Made by a program: the position numbers and the translations under genes. A stretch of 64,000 nt of DNA from Mesorhizobium huakuii. Its GTDB lineage: Bacteria > Pseudomonadota > Alphaproteobacteria > Rhizobiales > Rhizobiaceae. Under the pieces are notes generated by a model, which was not told the origin of the DNA, ran no database searches, and saw only the letters and a program-made list of their open reading frames with translations. The stretch is taken from contig NZ_CP050298.1 in the NCBI RefSeq assembly GCF_014189455.1, positions 186,001-250,000 of the forward strand, written 5' to 3'. Below, piece after piece: positions 55,285 to 64,000 of the stretch. Each line of letters begins with the position of its first letter. Within the stretch, counting starts at the first letter, position 1.

Positions 55285-57285
55285 ATGTTGGACGTGAACG
55301 CGGCACTCAAGGGAATTCCCTCTCCACAGAGCGCCGATTACCTGATCGAAATTCGGCAATTGATGCATGAGACCGGAACCGCCACGGGCGCGCGGCGCGT
55401 GGAGCCTCGCCTACGGGAACTGGTATCCGTTTGTCCGTTGGAATTTGATGTCAATTACAACCATGTCCTCGCCTTGGAGTTGTGTCGCACGAGGGATGAT
55501 ATGCTCTCGCTGTGGCTCCAGTTGCACGAACGGTTCCCTCAAGAACTCAAACCTTTGCGCTACATCGTCCGGTGGTTCTACCGGGAAAAGCGCGTGGACG
55601 AGGCGTGCGATTTCATCGAAGCCGTGCTGCCGTCCGTGCCGAAAGCCGCAGACGACCTCTTAGAAAAGGGAGAACTGTACTGCGAACTGCGTAAAACCGA
55701 GCGCGCTCAGACTTACTTCACGCAGTTTATCGAACGATTTCCAGAGGATATGCGCGGAAGGATATCTTATGCGCGCCGCCTTAAGGACTGGGGCAACAGT
55801 TTCGTGGCCCTGTCCGTTTTGGACGGCATTGATCCCGCAACTGTCGGCTCCCATGCCTCCGGGCAGTTCATTAAGGAGCTGCGCGATGGCATGGCGGTCC
55901 TTGCAAAACGCTATGACGATGATTCGGTCAAGTCGCGAGACACTTCAGGATTGGCCCTAGCTTTAGCGATCGAGAAGTACGCATCCAGACGCGAGGAGCC
56001 GACGGCAACGAACCGACTTGGGAAAGTCTCGCTTATTACCGGAAGCTTAGCAGCGGGAGGGGCGGAACGCCAGATAGCGCGCGTCGGCATTCGCTTGACG
56101 GATGCTTTCCGGATGAAAAGACCCCTCGCGGGCATCGTATTAACCGAGCCGTGCCATGTCGTGCTTAAATCGCTCAAGAGCGCGGAGGGATACGATTTTT
56201 TCCTCCCAGCCGTGCGTCGAAACGACGTGGAAACACGTGAGATCGATGATTTTCCTACTGTACGCATTCAAGACCTTGCCTTGGGCGACGACGAGATATC
56301 AACTCTTCTGCCAATGCTTCCCAAGTCTGCGCTCTATGGCGTCCAGAGGATGGTGAACTATTTTCGGGAGGAGAAGATCGAAGTCGCATTCATCTGGCAG
56401 GATGGGGCAGTCTTATTTGCCGCCTTGGCCGCGCTAATAGCGGGTGTTCCCCGAATCGTCGTCTCCGTTCGCGGCTTACCACCTTCACTGCGTGTACATT
56501 TGTTTCATCCTGCTTATCAAGATATGTATCGCGCACTCGCAGTGACTCCTGGTGTGCGCTTTTCCTCCAACAGTGAGGCGGCAGTGAAGGCGTATACGGA
56601 TTGGCTGAAAGTCGACAACCTGCGTTTTAGCATTGTGCATAACGGCGTTCTTGTTCCGCTGCTTCCTGCCGCCGATGGCGATGTCGATTTGTGGCAACAC
56701 TTTCAGTTGTCCAACGCTGATGCGACGACCACCATCGGCAGCGTTTTTCGCTTCGATACCGATAAGCGGCCCTCTCTCTGGATACATTTCGCTCATGCCT
56801 ATCTTCAGCGCCATCCGCAGACGAAGATTGTGCTAGTCGGCGGTGGGCGCATGCTCAAGGAGGCAAAAGAGAAGGCCGCTCGCCTCGGCATTATCGATCG
56901 CGTACTATTCACTGGTTTATCCGACAATGTCGGTTTCTGGTTGAGGAACATGGATGCGTTCGTGCTGCTTTCCCGGTTTGAAGGCTTGCCCAATGCACTT
57001 ATTGAAGCGCAGTTGTGCGGCGTTCCGGTTGTCACCACGCCGGCGGGCGGCGCGGCCGACACGGTGGTAGAAGGTATCACTGGCTGCGTCCTGTCGACAG
57101 TAGAAGATGTCGATCTGGAGGAATGCTGTGACAAGGTGGACGAGGTGCTTGCATTCAACCAGGCCGATCCGCAGGCGCTGGCCAGAATTCGTCTGATTGC
57201 CGAGGAGCGGTTTTCAACCGAAGCGATGGTGCTTCGTACCATCCAACTGCTCGCAGGAAACTACGAAGGTGACCCCCTAACATGA
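55285..57285 (+). CDS. GT4-type glycosyltransferase, paralogue of the preceding one
   Basis: The ATG at 55285 follows AAAGGGG by 6 bp; 666 residues. The helical N-terminal half (about 1-230) is followed by GSLAAGGAERQIARVGIRLT near 257, AFIWQDGAVLFAALAALIAG, RIVVSVRGLPPSLRVHLFHP, FSSNSEAAVKAYTDWL, FTGLSDNVGFWLRNMDAFVL and FEGLPNALIEAQLCGVPVVT near 565. Strong block-by-block likeness to 52217-54289 shows an old duplication. Four bases overlap the next gene. Confidence 0.88.
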   Translation: MLDVNAALKGIPSPQSADYLIEIRQLMHETGTATGARRVEPRLRELVSVCPLEFDVNYNHVLALELCRTRDDMLSLWLQLHERFPQELKPLRYIVRWFYREKRVDEACDFIEAVLPSVPKAADDLLEKGELYCELRKTERAQTYFTQFIERFPEDMRGRISYARRLKDWGNSFVALSVLDGIDPATVGSHASGQFIKELRDGMAVLAKRYDDDSVKSRDTSGLALALAIEKYASRREEPTATNRLGKVSLITGSLAAGGAERQIARVGIRLTDAFRMKRPLAGIVLTEPCHVVLKSLKSAEGYDFFLPAVRRNDVETREIDDFPTVRIQDLALGDDEISTLLPMLPKSALYGVQRMVNYFREEKIEVAFIWQDGAVLFAALAALIAGVPRIVVSVRGLPPSLRVHLFHPAYQDMYRALAVTPGVRFSSNSEAAVKAYTDWLKVDNLRFSIVHNGVLVPLLPAADGDVDLWQHFQLSNADATTTIGSVFRFDTDKRPSLWIHFAHAYLQRHPQTKIVLVGGGRMLKEAKEKAARLGIIDRVLFTGLSDNVGFWLRNMDAFVLLSRFEGLPNALIEAQLCGVPVVTTPAGGAADTVVEGITGCVLSTVEDVDLEECCDKVDEVLAFNQADPQALARIRLIAEERFSTEAMVLRTIQLLAGNYEGDPLT

Positions 57286-58853
57286 GTGTAGAAATCGCTG
57301 CCCAAAAACCTGACGCGAGAGCCGTCGCTGCGGCATCGGTCGGCATTTTGCGCGCCGGTCAGACCGGCAATATCGAAGAAGCGATCCACCTTGCTCTCGC
57401 CCACATCTCTTATGCTGCGGACTTTCCCCGGCTTGCGCAGGTGTCTCTGCAGGCGTTTTTGAAGGGTAGTCGCAACGATGCGGCGACACGATTGGTCGAC
57501 AACGTAGTCGCAAAAGGCAAGGCATCGCCTGAAGTCGCCGTATTGGCCATTCGACATTTGCTTGGCTCTGATCGAGCCGGCGATGCCTACGCCTTTGCCC
57601 GCACTCTTCTTGAGGGCAACGGAAAGGTCGAACCTCGTCTCGCCGAAGCGGCGGCGCGCGCCGCTCTCGCCAGCGATAAACCGGTCTCAGAAGCATTGGA
57701 GATCCTTGAAAAGGCTAAAAGTTCGGCCGGCAACGACGGTATTTTCCTGCGTGCCTACGGCGAACTTCTGCTGTCTGCCGGGCGTTACGCAGAGGCTGTC
57801 GATGTCCTCGCCCCTATTGTATCGTTGAGGCCCAACACGACTAATACCCGGCTTCTTTTGGCCCGTGCTCTCAAGCATGCTCACCGGCTTGAGGAGGCGT
57901 GTACCGAGATGTTGACCGCTGTGAAGCTCGATCCCTCCGTAACGAACAGGAGCAGCGCAGTTGCCTTGCTGTTGCAGGTCGGGCGCGAAGCCGAGGCAAA
58001 GCAGCTTTATGGCGACATGGTGAGCGAACGGAAGAACAAGTTAACAAGGACTTTCTCCGCAGGATTGGCTGCGCTCGATGCACGTCTGGATGAGGTCAAG
58101 CTGCCGCAGAGGCGACTCGACTGGGCTTGGGAAATCGTGAGCCAGAAGCTCGGATACCCACCTTCACCCAATCGCGAGGACTGGGATCGGCGCGCAAAAT
58201 GGGGACATCTTCTAGACAAACTTATCCAAGATTGGCTGGAGTGCTCTATTGATCAAGCTGGAGAGATTGCCAGCTTTTTCAATGTCAGCGATGCCAATAG
58301 AAACACCGTCATCGAGGCCCGTGACGAAGGCAAAGGCGTGTTGCTAGTCAGCGCGCATATCGGCCCAATGTTTGCAGGCCCTGTAGCCATCCACTCGTTT
58401 GGAACGCCCTACAGGTGGCTATCGTCAACGCCAAGAATTTTGACCACCGGCTTTGCGAATACCTTGATCTCCACGGCAGACTTAAACGAAGTTCAAGTGG
58501 CGCGATGTGTCATCGATTCGCTGCGTGCCGGCTGCCTCGTCACCCTCGCCGCCGACGGCGCGATGTCCCCCAATGCGCCACGCATCACCTGGGAGGGAAA
58601 GTCCATAACATATTCCCCGTTTTGCGCGATGCTCTCTTACAAGACCAAAGTGCCTACGATCTTTACCTCTCCCCTCTGGGCAGAAAACCAATTTCGGTTT
58701 GTTGTCAAAAGGCTGCCGACCGCCGAGGCAGGTGAGGGGTTGAGACAGTTTTCCAGTCGCTGGCAGCAAGCCTTCTTCGAGGAAGTGACGAATGTACTGG
58801 TAACGGGTCCAGAAAATCTACGCCTCAACGGCGGCCTCTGGCGCAATATTTGA
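57282..58853 (+). CDS. TPR-LpxL-like acyltransferase fusion
   Basis: The 523-residue product has an N-terminal TPR-like solenoid at about 1-230 (DAYAFARTLLEGNGKVEPRL, GRYAEAVDVLAPIVSLRPNT, LARALKHAHRLEEACTEML). From about 260 it is like lipid A/LABLAT acyltransferases: LLVSAHIGPMFAGPVAIHS (catalytic His near 358), SLRAGCLVTLAADGAMSPN, WEGKSITYSPFCAMLSYKTK and VPTIFTSPLW. HxxxxD is not conserved in canonical form. It may acylate the glycan or its lipid anchor. Coupled to the glycosyltransferase gene by ATGA overlap, it ends the locus. Confidence 0.78.
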   Translation: MSVEIAAQKPDARAVAAASVGILRAGQTGNIEEAIHLALAHISYAADFPRLAQVSLQAFLKGSRNDAATRLVDNVVAKGKASPEVAVLAIRHLLGSDRAGDAYAFARTLLEGNGKVEPRLAEAAARAALASDKPVSEALEILEKAKSSAGNDGIFLRAYGELLLSAGRYAEAVDVLAPIVSLRPNTTNTRLLLARALKHAHRLEEACTEMLTAVKLDPSVTNRSSAVALLLQVGREAEAKQLYGDMVSERKNKLTRTFSAGLAALDARLDEVKLPQRRLDWAWEIVSQKLGYPPSPNREDWDRRAKWGHLLDKLIQDWLECSIDQAGEIASFFNVSDANRNTVIEARDEGKGVLLVSAHIGPMFAGPVAIHSFGTPYRWLSSTPRILTTGFANTLISTADLNEVQVARCVIDSLRAGCLVTLAADGAMSPNAPRITWEGKSITYSPFCAMLSYKTKVPTIFTSPLWAENQFRFVVKRLPTAEAGEGLRQFSSRWQQAFFEEVTNVLVTGPENLRLNGGLWRNI

Positions 58854-58859
58854 GCGTCA

Positions 58860-58950
58860 ACTTAGGCTCAGGACTCATTGATTGATCCAGAAGATGACGG
58901 TTGCTGCGATGCAGATTGCAGACATGAAGGTGTGCGCACAGCGGTCATAC
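58860..58950 (-). mobile_element. IS5 (IS427-type) right-end fragment
   Basis: The minus-strand frame reads YDRCAHTFMSAICIAATVIF and WINQ followed by a stop, the C-terminus of IS427-group transposases, and then the terminal sequence GAGTCCTGAGCCTA. Only about 90 bp remain. Confidence 0.75.
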
Positions 58951-59088
58951 CCCACTTAAACACCGCCTGTAAGAATATGTTATTATATCAGCACGTTAGG
59001 CGCGCGCCGGCGCGTGTTACCACTACATTTTGGGGGTGATCTCAGGCGAGTTGTTCGTCGAGGTTGTGTGGCAGAGCGATGCCAGCTG
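58951..59088 (-). mobile_element. IS1634 end fragment
   Basis: Matches the first 138 bp of the 47378 element (CCCACTTAAACACCGCC through the DEQLA stop region), with one base changed near 59035. It is cut by an IS5 fragment. Confidence 0.88.
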
Positions 59089-59513
59089 GCGTTGGTGCAT
59101 GGGTCCGGACTTGAGCGGATGTCGATCTTTGAAGCGGCAGACTATGCCGTGGCCGCCTTGCGGCGGGCGGATTTCGGGCGTGCGCAGGCAAGCATGCGGT
59201 TGAGGACGGCGCAGCCGATGGCGACTTCGGTCTGCTGAACGGGAAGCGACCGTGCCCGCAAACGCCGCCCGATGGTGGACTTGTATCGCCCTATGGCGGT
59301 CTCGACCAGCGAGCGTTTGCCATAACCGTTGGAGACCTGCCATTTCATCCGGCCGTCTCTGCCGATTGCGGCGATATGCTGCTCCCTTTGGCCGGCAGGT
59401 CTTATCGTCGAATGGTTCGACCGCGTTGGCACGAGGCGGAATGACGATTGCGGCGGCAGCGCTATGATCGATGACTGCGTCGTAAGTCGGGTTTCCGTCA
59501 TAGGCGCCGTCAG
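59089..59513 (-). pseudogene. IS5-family transposase, C-terminal part (divergent type)
   Basis: Reads ADGAYDGNPTYD in one frame, then GQREQHIAAIGRDGRMKWQV, NGYGKRSLVETAIGRYKSTI and LPVQQTEVAIGCAVLNRMLA in another. It is a divergent relative of copies A-C. The IS5 end GCGTTGGTGCATGGG is at 59089 and IS6 copy 2 truncates it at 59513. Confidence 0.82.
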
Positions 59514-60321
59514 GGCGTTGTCACGTTGTTTGCAATGTGGGCGCGTGAGGCCGATACCGCGCTTTTCAGGCAGGCCGTGCACTCACGGCTTCCCACGCGG
59601 CCATGGCTTGGCGTCGATGGGTTCGAATTTGTGCGGCGGAGCGGTTGGTCTGGGATGGGACGAAGAGATTTCGAACGGCGGAGAAGATCGACACGAAATG
59701 CTGCAATGAGCCGACCGACCGGAAACCCTGTCGCGTTCGTTCCCGTTTTCGGAACGGCAGGTGAGAATTCTCCGCCCGGTTGTTCAAGCCTTTATGCGAG
59801 CGGTGTTCCACGTTCGGCATGACCTGGCGTTGGGCCGCCCCGTAGGAGCGCAGTTTGTCGGTGATCATACGCTTTGGCGGCAGACCCTGCTTCTTCAGAA
59901 GTCGCGTCAGCAGGCGCCGGGCGGCCTTGGTGTTGCGACGCGTCTGGACAATCTCGTCGAGCACATATCCGTCCTGATCAACCGCTCTCCACAACCAGCA
60001 TTTCTGACCGTTGATGCGCACCACGACTTCATCCAGGTGCCAGACATCGTCTTTCGTCGGCGACTTGCGGCGTATGCGGCGCGCATAATCAGGGCCGTGC
60101 TTTCGGCACCATCGGCGGATGGTCTCGTAGGAAACGACGATCCCGCGTTCGAGCAGCATTTCCTCGACATCGCGCAGGCTCAGATTGAAGCGGAAGTAGA
60201 GCCAAACAGCACGGGCCACGATTTCGATCGGATAGCGGTGGTTCTTGTAGGTCGGTGCACTCACGGTCATGGGCGCGCTGCTACCTCAATTTCCTTACCC
60301 CTCAATCAATGTGACACCACC
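59514..60321 (-). mobile_element. IS6-family insertion sequence, copy 2
   Basis: An 808-bp element with the same ends as copy 1 (8189-8985), same orientation. It keeps the 11 bp missing from copy 1. Flanking 8-mers do not match each other, so it too was rearranged after insertion. Confidence 0.9.
59566..60270 (-). CDS. IS6-family DDE transposase (copy 2)
   Basis: The 234-residue product has its ATG at 60270 intact. Same domains as copy 1 (helix-turn-helix, then Asp in DVWHLDEVV, Asp in ITDKLRSYG, Glu in NNRAENSH). It is the best candidate for the active transposase acting on all three IS6 copies. Confidence 0.92.
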   Translation of the reverse strand: MTVSAPTYKNHRYPIEIVARAVWLYFRFNLSLRDVEEMLLERGIVVSYETIRRWCRKHGPDYARRIRRKSPTKDDVWHLDEVVVRINGQKCWLWRAVDQDGYVLDEIVQTRRNTKAARRLLTRLLKKQGLPPKRMITDKLRSYGAAQRQVMPNVEHRSHKGLNNRAENSHLPFRKRERTRQGFRSVGSLQHFVSIFSAVRNLFVPSQTNRSAAQIRTHRRQAMAAWEAVSARPA

Positions 60322-61068
60322 GGCAATGCTGCTCATCCCGGAAGGCCGCGATCAGTCTTCAACAGTCCGAATGTTGGAAAGCGCTGCAAGCATTTCAGGC
60401 ATTCTCATCTCCTTCAGATCAGCTCGAAGAATCGCATGAAAAGGCTTCGATCACAAGGATATTGCGGTCTTTGGTTGATAAGAGCCGCGTCACGCAAAGG
60501 GTGAATCACGAACGCACGCGCCTGCAAACCCCCACCGCCCGGTAATCTGCCCCGGTTACGCAGTGTTAGGACTATCGTATTGCGTGAGAACGATTTCTCT
60601 TTTGGCACGGTACATGCATAGTCCTCTACAAAGGCGCATGGACTGAGGAGAAGTCGTCCGATGATCACGCCCACCGGAAACTCAGACGAGACGATATTTG
60701 CAGACGTGGAGGCTTGCCCGGCACTTTGGAAAGCGACTGTGGGCGCGGGTACTCCCGAGCAATCCGAACCAATGTGACTGGTTTGGGCCGCTGTGTGGCC
60801 CGACGCCGGCCGCGGAACTGTCCAGCTTGGTGGGTGAACTAAGAAGGGTAGAAGGGGTGGAGATGGCATATCGGTTTTCTCCGGTGCGCGCAGGCGCTTG
60901 CTAACCAGGCGTTCGGGATAGGCAACGACCTGCAGCGCGAACAATCTCCCTCCAGCGTGTTTGTTGGCAGTGGTACTGCTTGCTGTCAGCTGCGCTCATC
61001 TGGCAATTGTTGCTTGCGGTAAAGATCGAGAGACTGGGTTGGTCGATCGCGGCTCGGCATCTTAGCCG
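60322..61068. other. 747-bp region without a recognisable gene
   Basis: Open frames on both strands (for example 60414-60944 minus) have no protein-like pattern, ribosome site or family. The segment lies between IS6 copy 2 and the inverted laccase arm and differs from the sequence bordering arm 1. No terminator or repeat was recognised. Confidence 0.45.
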
Positions 61069-61255
61069 ATTAAAAATAGAATGAGATCGAAACGAAGTGA
61101 TAGTGATCTGTATAAGTAAGTTCTAAAATTCGTTCGTTCAGTTTTGGTAGAAGTAAAGTTTGGCGTTTTCGGCTTTTCAAGCTAGACAGATCTCCGGATC
61201 TGGCGCACTATCTTTTCGGAATACAATCTCGAGCTAATATGTAGGGAGGGGACCC

Positions 61256-63370
61256 ATGTCGCGTCCTGGATTGATGGTGCGTGCGCGAATTCTCGCGGGT
61301 GTTTTCCTCAGCAGCCTGGGACCGATCGCGGTGCTGCCCGCGGCGGCCGAGATCCTCAATCCACCTGTGCTGCAGGATGACCGCGCGCCGATTGCCAAGC
61401 CTGCCCTGACTGAGCTCGCACCTGCTACGCCACTGCCCGGCAACACGCTGCCGGTGCGCGGCGACCGCCTGCTCAATCTCAAGCTCGACTACATCGACAA
61501 CCAGATCTACAACCCGTCCACGGGCGGCTACGACAAGGTCCATCTGCGCGGCTACACCGGCAAGGGCGTCGATCCCAGCGCTCCTTATGTCTCGCCGACG
61601 ATCGAGGCAATTCCAGGCGACACGGTACGCGTCACCCTCGACAATCAGTTGCCGGCAGGACCGCAGCCCGGCGACCCCGGCTGCATGCCCGACGGCCAGA
61701 TGCCCGACATCCCCCACTGCTTCAACGGCACCAATCTCCACACCCACGGGCTGTGGGTAAGCCCATCGGGCAACAGCGACAATGTGCTGTTGTCGATCAA
61801 CCCGCAGACGCGGTTCACCTATGAATACAACATCCCGTCGGACCATCCTTCCGGCACGTTCTGGTATCACACCCATCGCCACGGCTCGACCGCGCTGCAG
61901 GTGTCGAGCGGCATGGCCGGGGCGCTGATCATCCGCGGCAACCGCTTGCCGACCCCGACCGCGCATGGCGACATCGACACGCTGATCCCGACCTCGGCGA
62001 TCCCCGAGCGGGTGCTGGTGATGCAGCAGATCCAGTATGCCTGCCGCGGGCCGGCGGCGAAGCCCGGAGATCTCGGCCCGATCAAGCAGGACATCAACGG
62101 CCACTATTTCTGCGATCCGGGCGATGTCGGCGGCATCGAGGGCTATGACCAGTTCGGGCCGGGCACCTGGCCGGCGTCGGGGCGCTATACCTCGCTCAAC
62201 GGCAAGGTGTTCAATCCCAACGACCCCTTGAAGGCGACGCAGGGCCAGATCGAGCGCTGGCGCATGGTCCATGCCGGCGTGCGCGACACGATCAGCCTGC
62301 AGTTCTTCAAGGTGCTTGACGGCAAGCCGAAGCCGGGGGTGAAAACGCTGCTCAATGCCGACACCACGGCGGCATTCATCAAGGATACGTGCAGCACCAC
62401 GCCGGTGCCCTATACGCTGATCGCTGCCGACGGGCTGACGATGGCGGCAGCGCAACCGACCAAGCTTGCAACCTTCCAGCCTGGCTATCGCTTTGACGCG
62501 CTGATCGTCTTTCCAGAAGCCGGGCGCTACTGCGTGATCGACTCCTCGGCGCCCAAATCGGGAGTGGTCAACGGGCTTGACGTCGGACCGCAACTGCTCG
62601 CACTGGTCGACGTCGCGGCGGGAACGCCGGTCGATAATGTGGAAACCTACATCAACCGCAAGCTGGTTGGCCTGGCCGAGGCCAACATGCCCGCGGACGT
62701 CAAGCCGGTGGTGGTGGCCGATCTCAAGGCCGGAACGAAATTCACCAGCTTCACGCCGCATCCCGACATCACCGACGACGAAGTGAAGGGCAACGGCACG
62801 CAGGAACTGACCTTCTTCATCGACACGACCGGACCGGACACCAAGTTCGAAGTCGGCAACACGCTCAACACGGCCGACGCGAAGCCCTACGAGGCGACCC
62901 GCATCGACCGCTCGCTGCCGCTGGGCAAGGCGCAGGAATGGACGCTGCAGTCGCACTTCGTCAGCCATCCGTTCCACATCCACGTCAATCCGTTCCAGAT
63001 CGTCTCGATCACCGATCCCCTCGGCAAGGACGTCAGCGCGCCGGGTGCGATAGACGACGCCGGCGGTGCGCCCTACGATCCGCAATATGCCGGGCTAAAG
63101 GGCGTGTGGAAGGATACGCTGTGGATCAAGAGCCTGATCCCGCAAAACCTGCCCACGGGTTTTTCAGGCATCTACACGATCACGCTGCGCACCCGCTACG
63201 AGCGCTATATCGGCGAGTACGTGCTGCACTGCCACATCCTCGACCATGAGGATCAGGGCATGATGCAGAACGTTGCCGTGGTGCTGCCTGACCAGGTGGG
63301 CGACGACGCGCAGAGCGACGCCATGCAGATGGATGGGATGCAGATGGGTGGCCACGATGCCCACAAGTAA
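61256..63370 (+). CDS. Multicopper oxidase (laccase-like), copy 2
   Basis: 704 residues, same sequence as copy 1: exported, with copper motifs NLHTHGLWV, FWYHTHRHGST, HPFHIH and HCHILDHEDQGM. GGGAGGGG precedes the ATG. This copy heads an operon whose tyrosinase may be full length, so it is more likely than copy 1 to work with a functional partner. Confidence 0.93.
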   Translation: MSRPGLMVRARILAGVFLSSLGPIAVLPAAAEILNPPVLQDDRAPIAKPALTELAPATPLPGNTLPVRGDRLLNLKLDYIDNQIYNPSTGGYDKVHLRGYTGKGVDPSAPYVSPTIEAIPGDTVRVTLDNQLPAGPQPGDPGCMPDGQMPDIPHCFNGTNLHTHGLWVSPSGNSDNVLLSINPQTRFTYEYNIPSDHPSGTFWYHTHRHGSTALQVSSGMAGALIIRGNRLPTPTAHGDIDTLIPTSAIPERVLVMQQIQYACRGPAAKPGDLGPIKQDINGHYFCDPGDVGGIEGYDQFGPGTWPASGRYTSLNGKVFNPNDPLKATQGQIERWRMVHAGVRDTISLQFFKVLDGKPKPGVKTLLNADTTAAFIKDTCSTTPVPYTLIAADGLTMAAAQPTKLATFQPGYRFDALIVFPEAGRYCVIDSSAPKSGVVNGLDVGPQLLALVDVAAGTPVDNVETYINRKLVGLAEANMPADVKPVVVADLKAGTKFTSFTPHPDITDDEVKGNGTQELTFFIDTTGPDTKFEVGNTLNTADAKPYEATRIDRSLPLGKAQEWTLQSHFVSHPFHIHVNPFQIVSITDPLGKDVSAPGAIDDAGGAPYDPQYAGLKGVWKDTLWIKSLIPQNLPTGFSGIYTITLRTRYERYIGEYVLHCHILDHEDQGMMQNVAVVLPDQVGDDAQSDAMQMDGMQMGGHDAHK

Positions 63371-64000
63371 GGCGCAGGCGCCGGAACCCGATGCGCCGTT
63401 TAGATGGAGCGACGTCGAGGCGATCCTAACCGCTGCGGGCGGCAACGATGGACCAGGCAGCCTGACCGGGTTGACGCTGCCGGATTTCCTGACGCTGCAA
63501 CTGCAGGGCATGCCGCTGATCGCGCCGCTGACCACAACGTGCTGCGGCACGAGCGACGCCAAGGGGCGCGGCGCGCGCTCGGTGCTGGTCCGCGGCTTGC
63601 GCGGACTGCCGCCCTTCGACGGCAGGCAGTTCCCCCGCCTGCCCTGGGGCGGCAAGCCGGTCGCCGACGACGACATCGACCGGATCGAGACCTGGATCGA
63701 GGAAGGCTGCCCCGGCGAGCTGATCGAGACGGTCGCGCTTGCCGGCGAAGTCAGCGTGACGACCGAGGCCCGCGTCGAGGTGAAGGGGCTTCCCGGCCCC
63801 ATCTTCGGCCCGGCATCCGATCCCGCGGCATGGCGCTACGCCAAGGGCGAATTGCGCCAGCGCATGGATGTCGATGTGCTCGACGACGCGCAGAAAGAGC
63901 GGCTGCGCCATGCATTTCGCGAGCTCTACAAGCTCAACAAATGGGTCGGCGACAAGCGCAGCTACAACAATCTGGCGCTGATCCACCAGAACCATTGCCA
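63357..64000 (+). CDS. Tyrosinase-like copper protein, copy 2, cut by the window end
   Basis: The ATG at 63357 overlaps the laccase stop by 14 bp. The visible 214 residues equal copy 1: the N-terminal region with TTTCCGTSDAKGRGARS, WGGKPVADDDIDRIETWIEE and the start of CuA (NNLALIHQNHC). Whether CuB is complete cannot be seen here. Confidence 0.85.
   Translation, partial: MPTSKAQAPEPDAPFRWSDVEAILTAAGGNDGPGSLTGLTLPDFLTLQLQGMPLIAPLTTTCCGTSDAKGRGARSVLVRGLRGLPPFDGRQFPRLPWGGKPVADDDIDRIETWIEEGCPGELIETVALAGEVSVTTEARVEVKGLPGPIFGPASDPAAWRYAKGELRQRMDVDVLDDAQKERLRHAFRELYKLNKWVGDKRSYNNLALIHQNHC

Larger units (their letters stand above)
61069..64000 (+). repeat. Inverted repeat arm 2 (laccase-tyrosinase), runs off the window
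   Basis: Reverse complement of 4781-7712. Homology starts near 61069 and extends past the window end. The encoded laccase is identical to copy 1. Confidence 0.93.

Noticed and set aside
60414..60944. 176-codon minus-strand frame before the second laccase arm
   Set aside because: Pro/Ser-rich, no family, no ribosome site; probably chance.

Overview
The window looks like an accessory region (plasmid or genomic island) of an alphaproteobacterium, most likely a rhizobial-type Hyphomicrobiales. The evidence is the high GC content, the metH and aldehyde dehydrogenase remnants, and the rhizobial-style IS families and large serine recombinases. No tRNA, rRNA, CRISPR array or replication origin was seen.

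Layout. (1) 1-2861, minus strand: a frameshifted DegT-type aminotransferase, a frameshifted type I phosphodiesterase and a SnoaL-like protein. (2) 3183-7525, minus strand: a SARP/BTAD regulator, a 3'-truncated tyrosinase and a multicopper oxidase (laccase). The laccase-tyrosinase pair recurs in inverted orientation at 61256-64000, so about 53 kb lies between inverted arms of at least 2.9 kb. (3) 7802-10062: a metH fragment split by an IS6-family element and then rearranged; an 8-bp target duplication still links the two halves. (4) 10460-17327: a serralysin-like RTX metalloprotease, a small exported protein, and the ABC and adaptor subunits of its type I secretion system. (5) 17388-23959: an IS5/IS6 graveyard that encloses a frameshifted fic gene. 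(6) 24302-58853, plus strand: a capsule/exopolysaccharide locus, interrupted twice by nested transposons and once by a decayed IS630 copy. (7) 58860-60321: more IS remnants, then the second laccase-tyrosinase arm.

The polysaccharide locus starts with a small unknown gene and a NusG/RfaH-like antiterminator. A set of overlapping alternative hairpins ending in an ops-like GCGGTAGC follows. UDP-sugar dehydrogenase and 4-epimerase genes then supply a uronic acid precursor. Export genes follow: a KpsM-like permease with a long N-terminal extension, a KpsT-like protein that has lost every ATPase motif, a KpsE-like polysaccharide co-polymerase and a Wza/KpsD-like lipoprotein. Next come an amino-acid/acyl adenylating enzyme, a carrier protein and a GNAT transferase, then a two-part SGNH esterase, a TPR protein, three large glycosyltransferases with helical N-terminal regions, and a TPR-LpxL-like acyltransferase. 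Together these suggest a uronic-acid-containing surface glycan decorated with acyl or aminoacyl groups.

Nesting is a striking feature. An IS630 contains an IS110, which contains a serine-recombinase element. An IS3 contains both an IS1634 and a second serine-recombinase element. In each case the host transposase gene can be rebuilt by joining the flanks. Single-base frameshifts occur in several non-IS genes (about 402, 1812-1816, 8010 and 20394). They could be real decay or sequence error.
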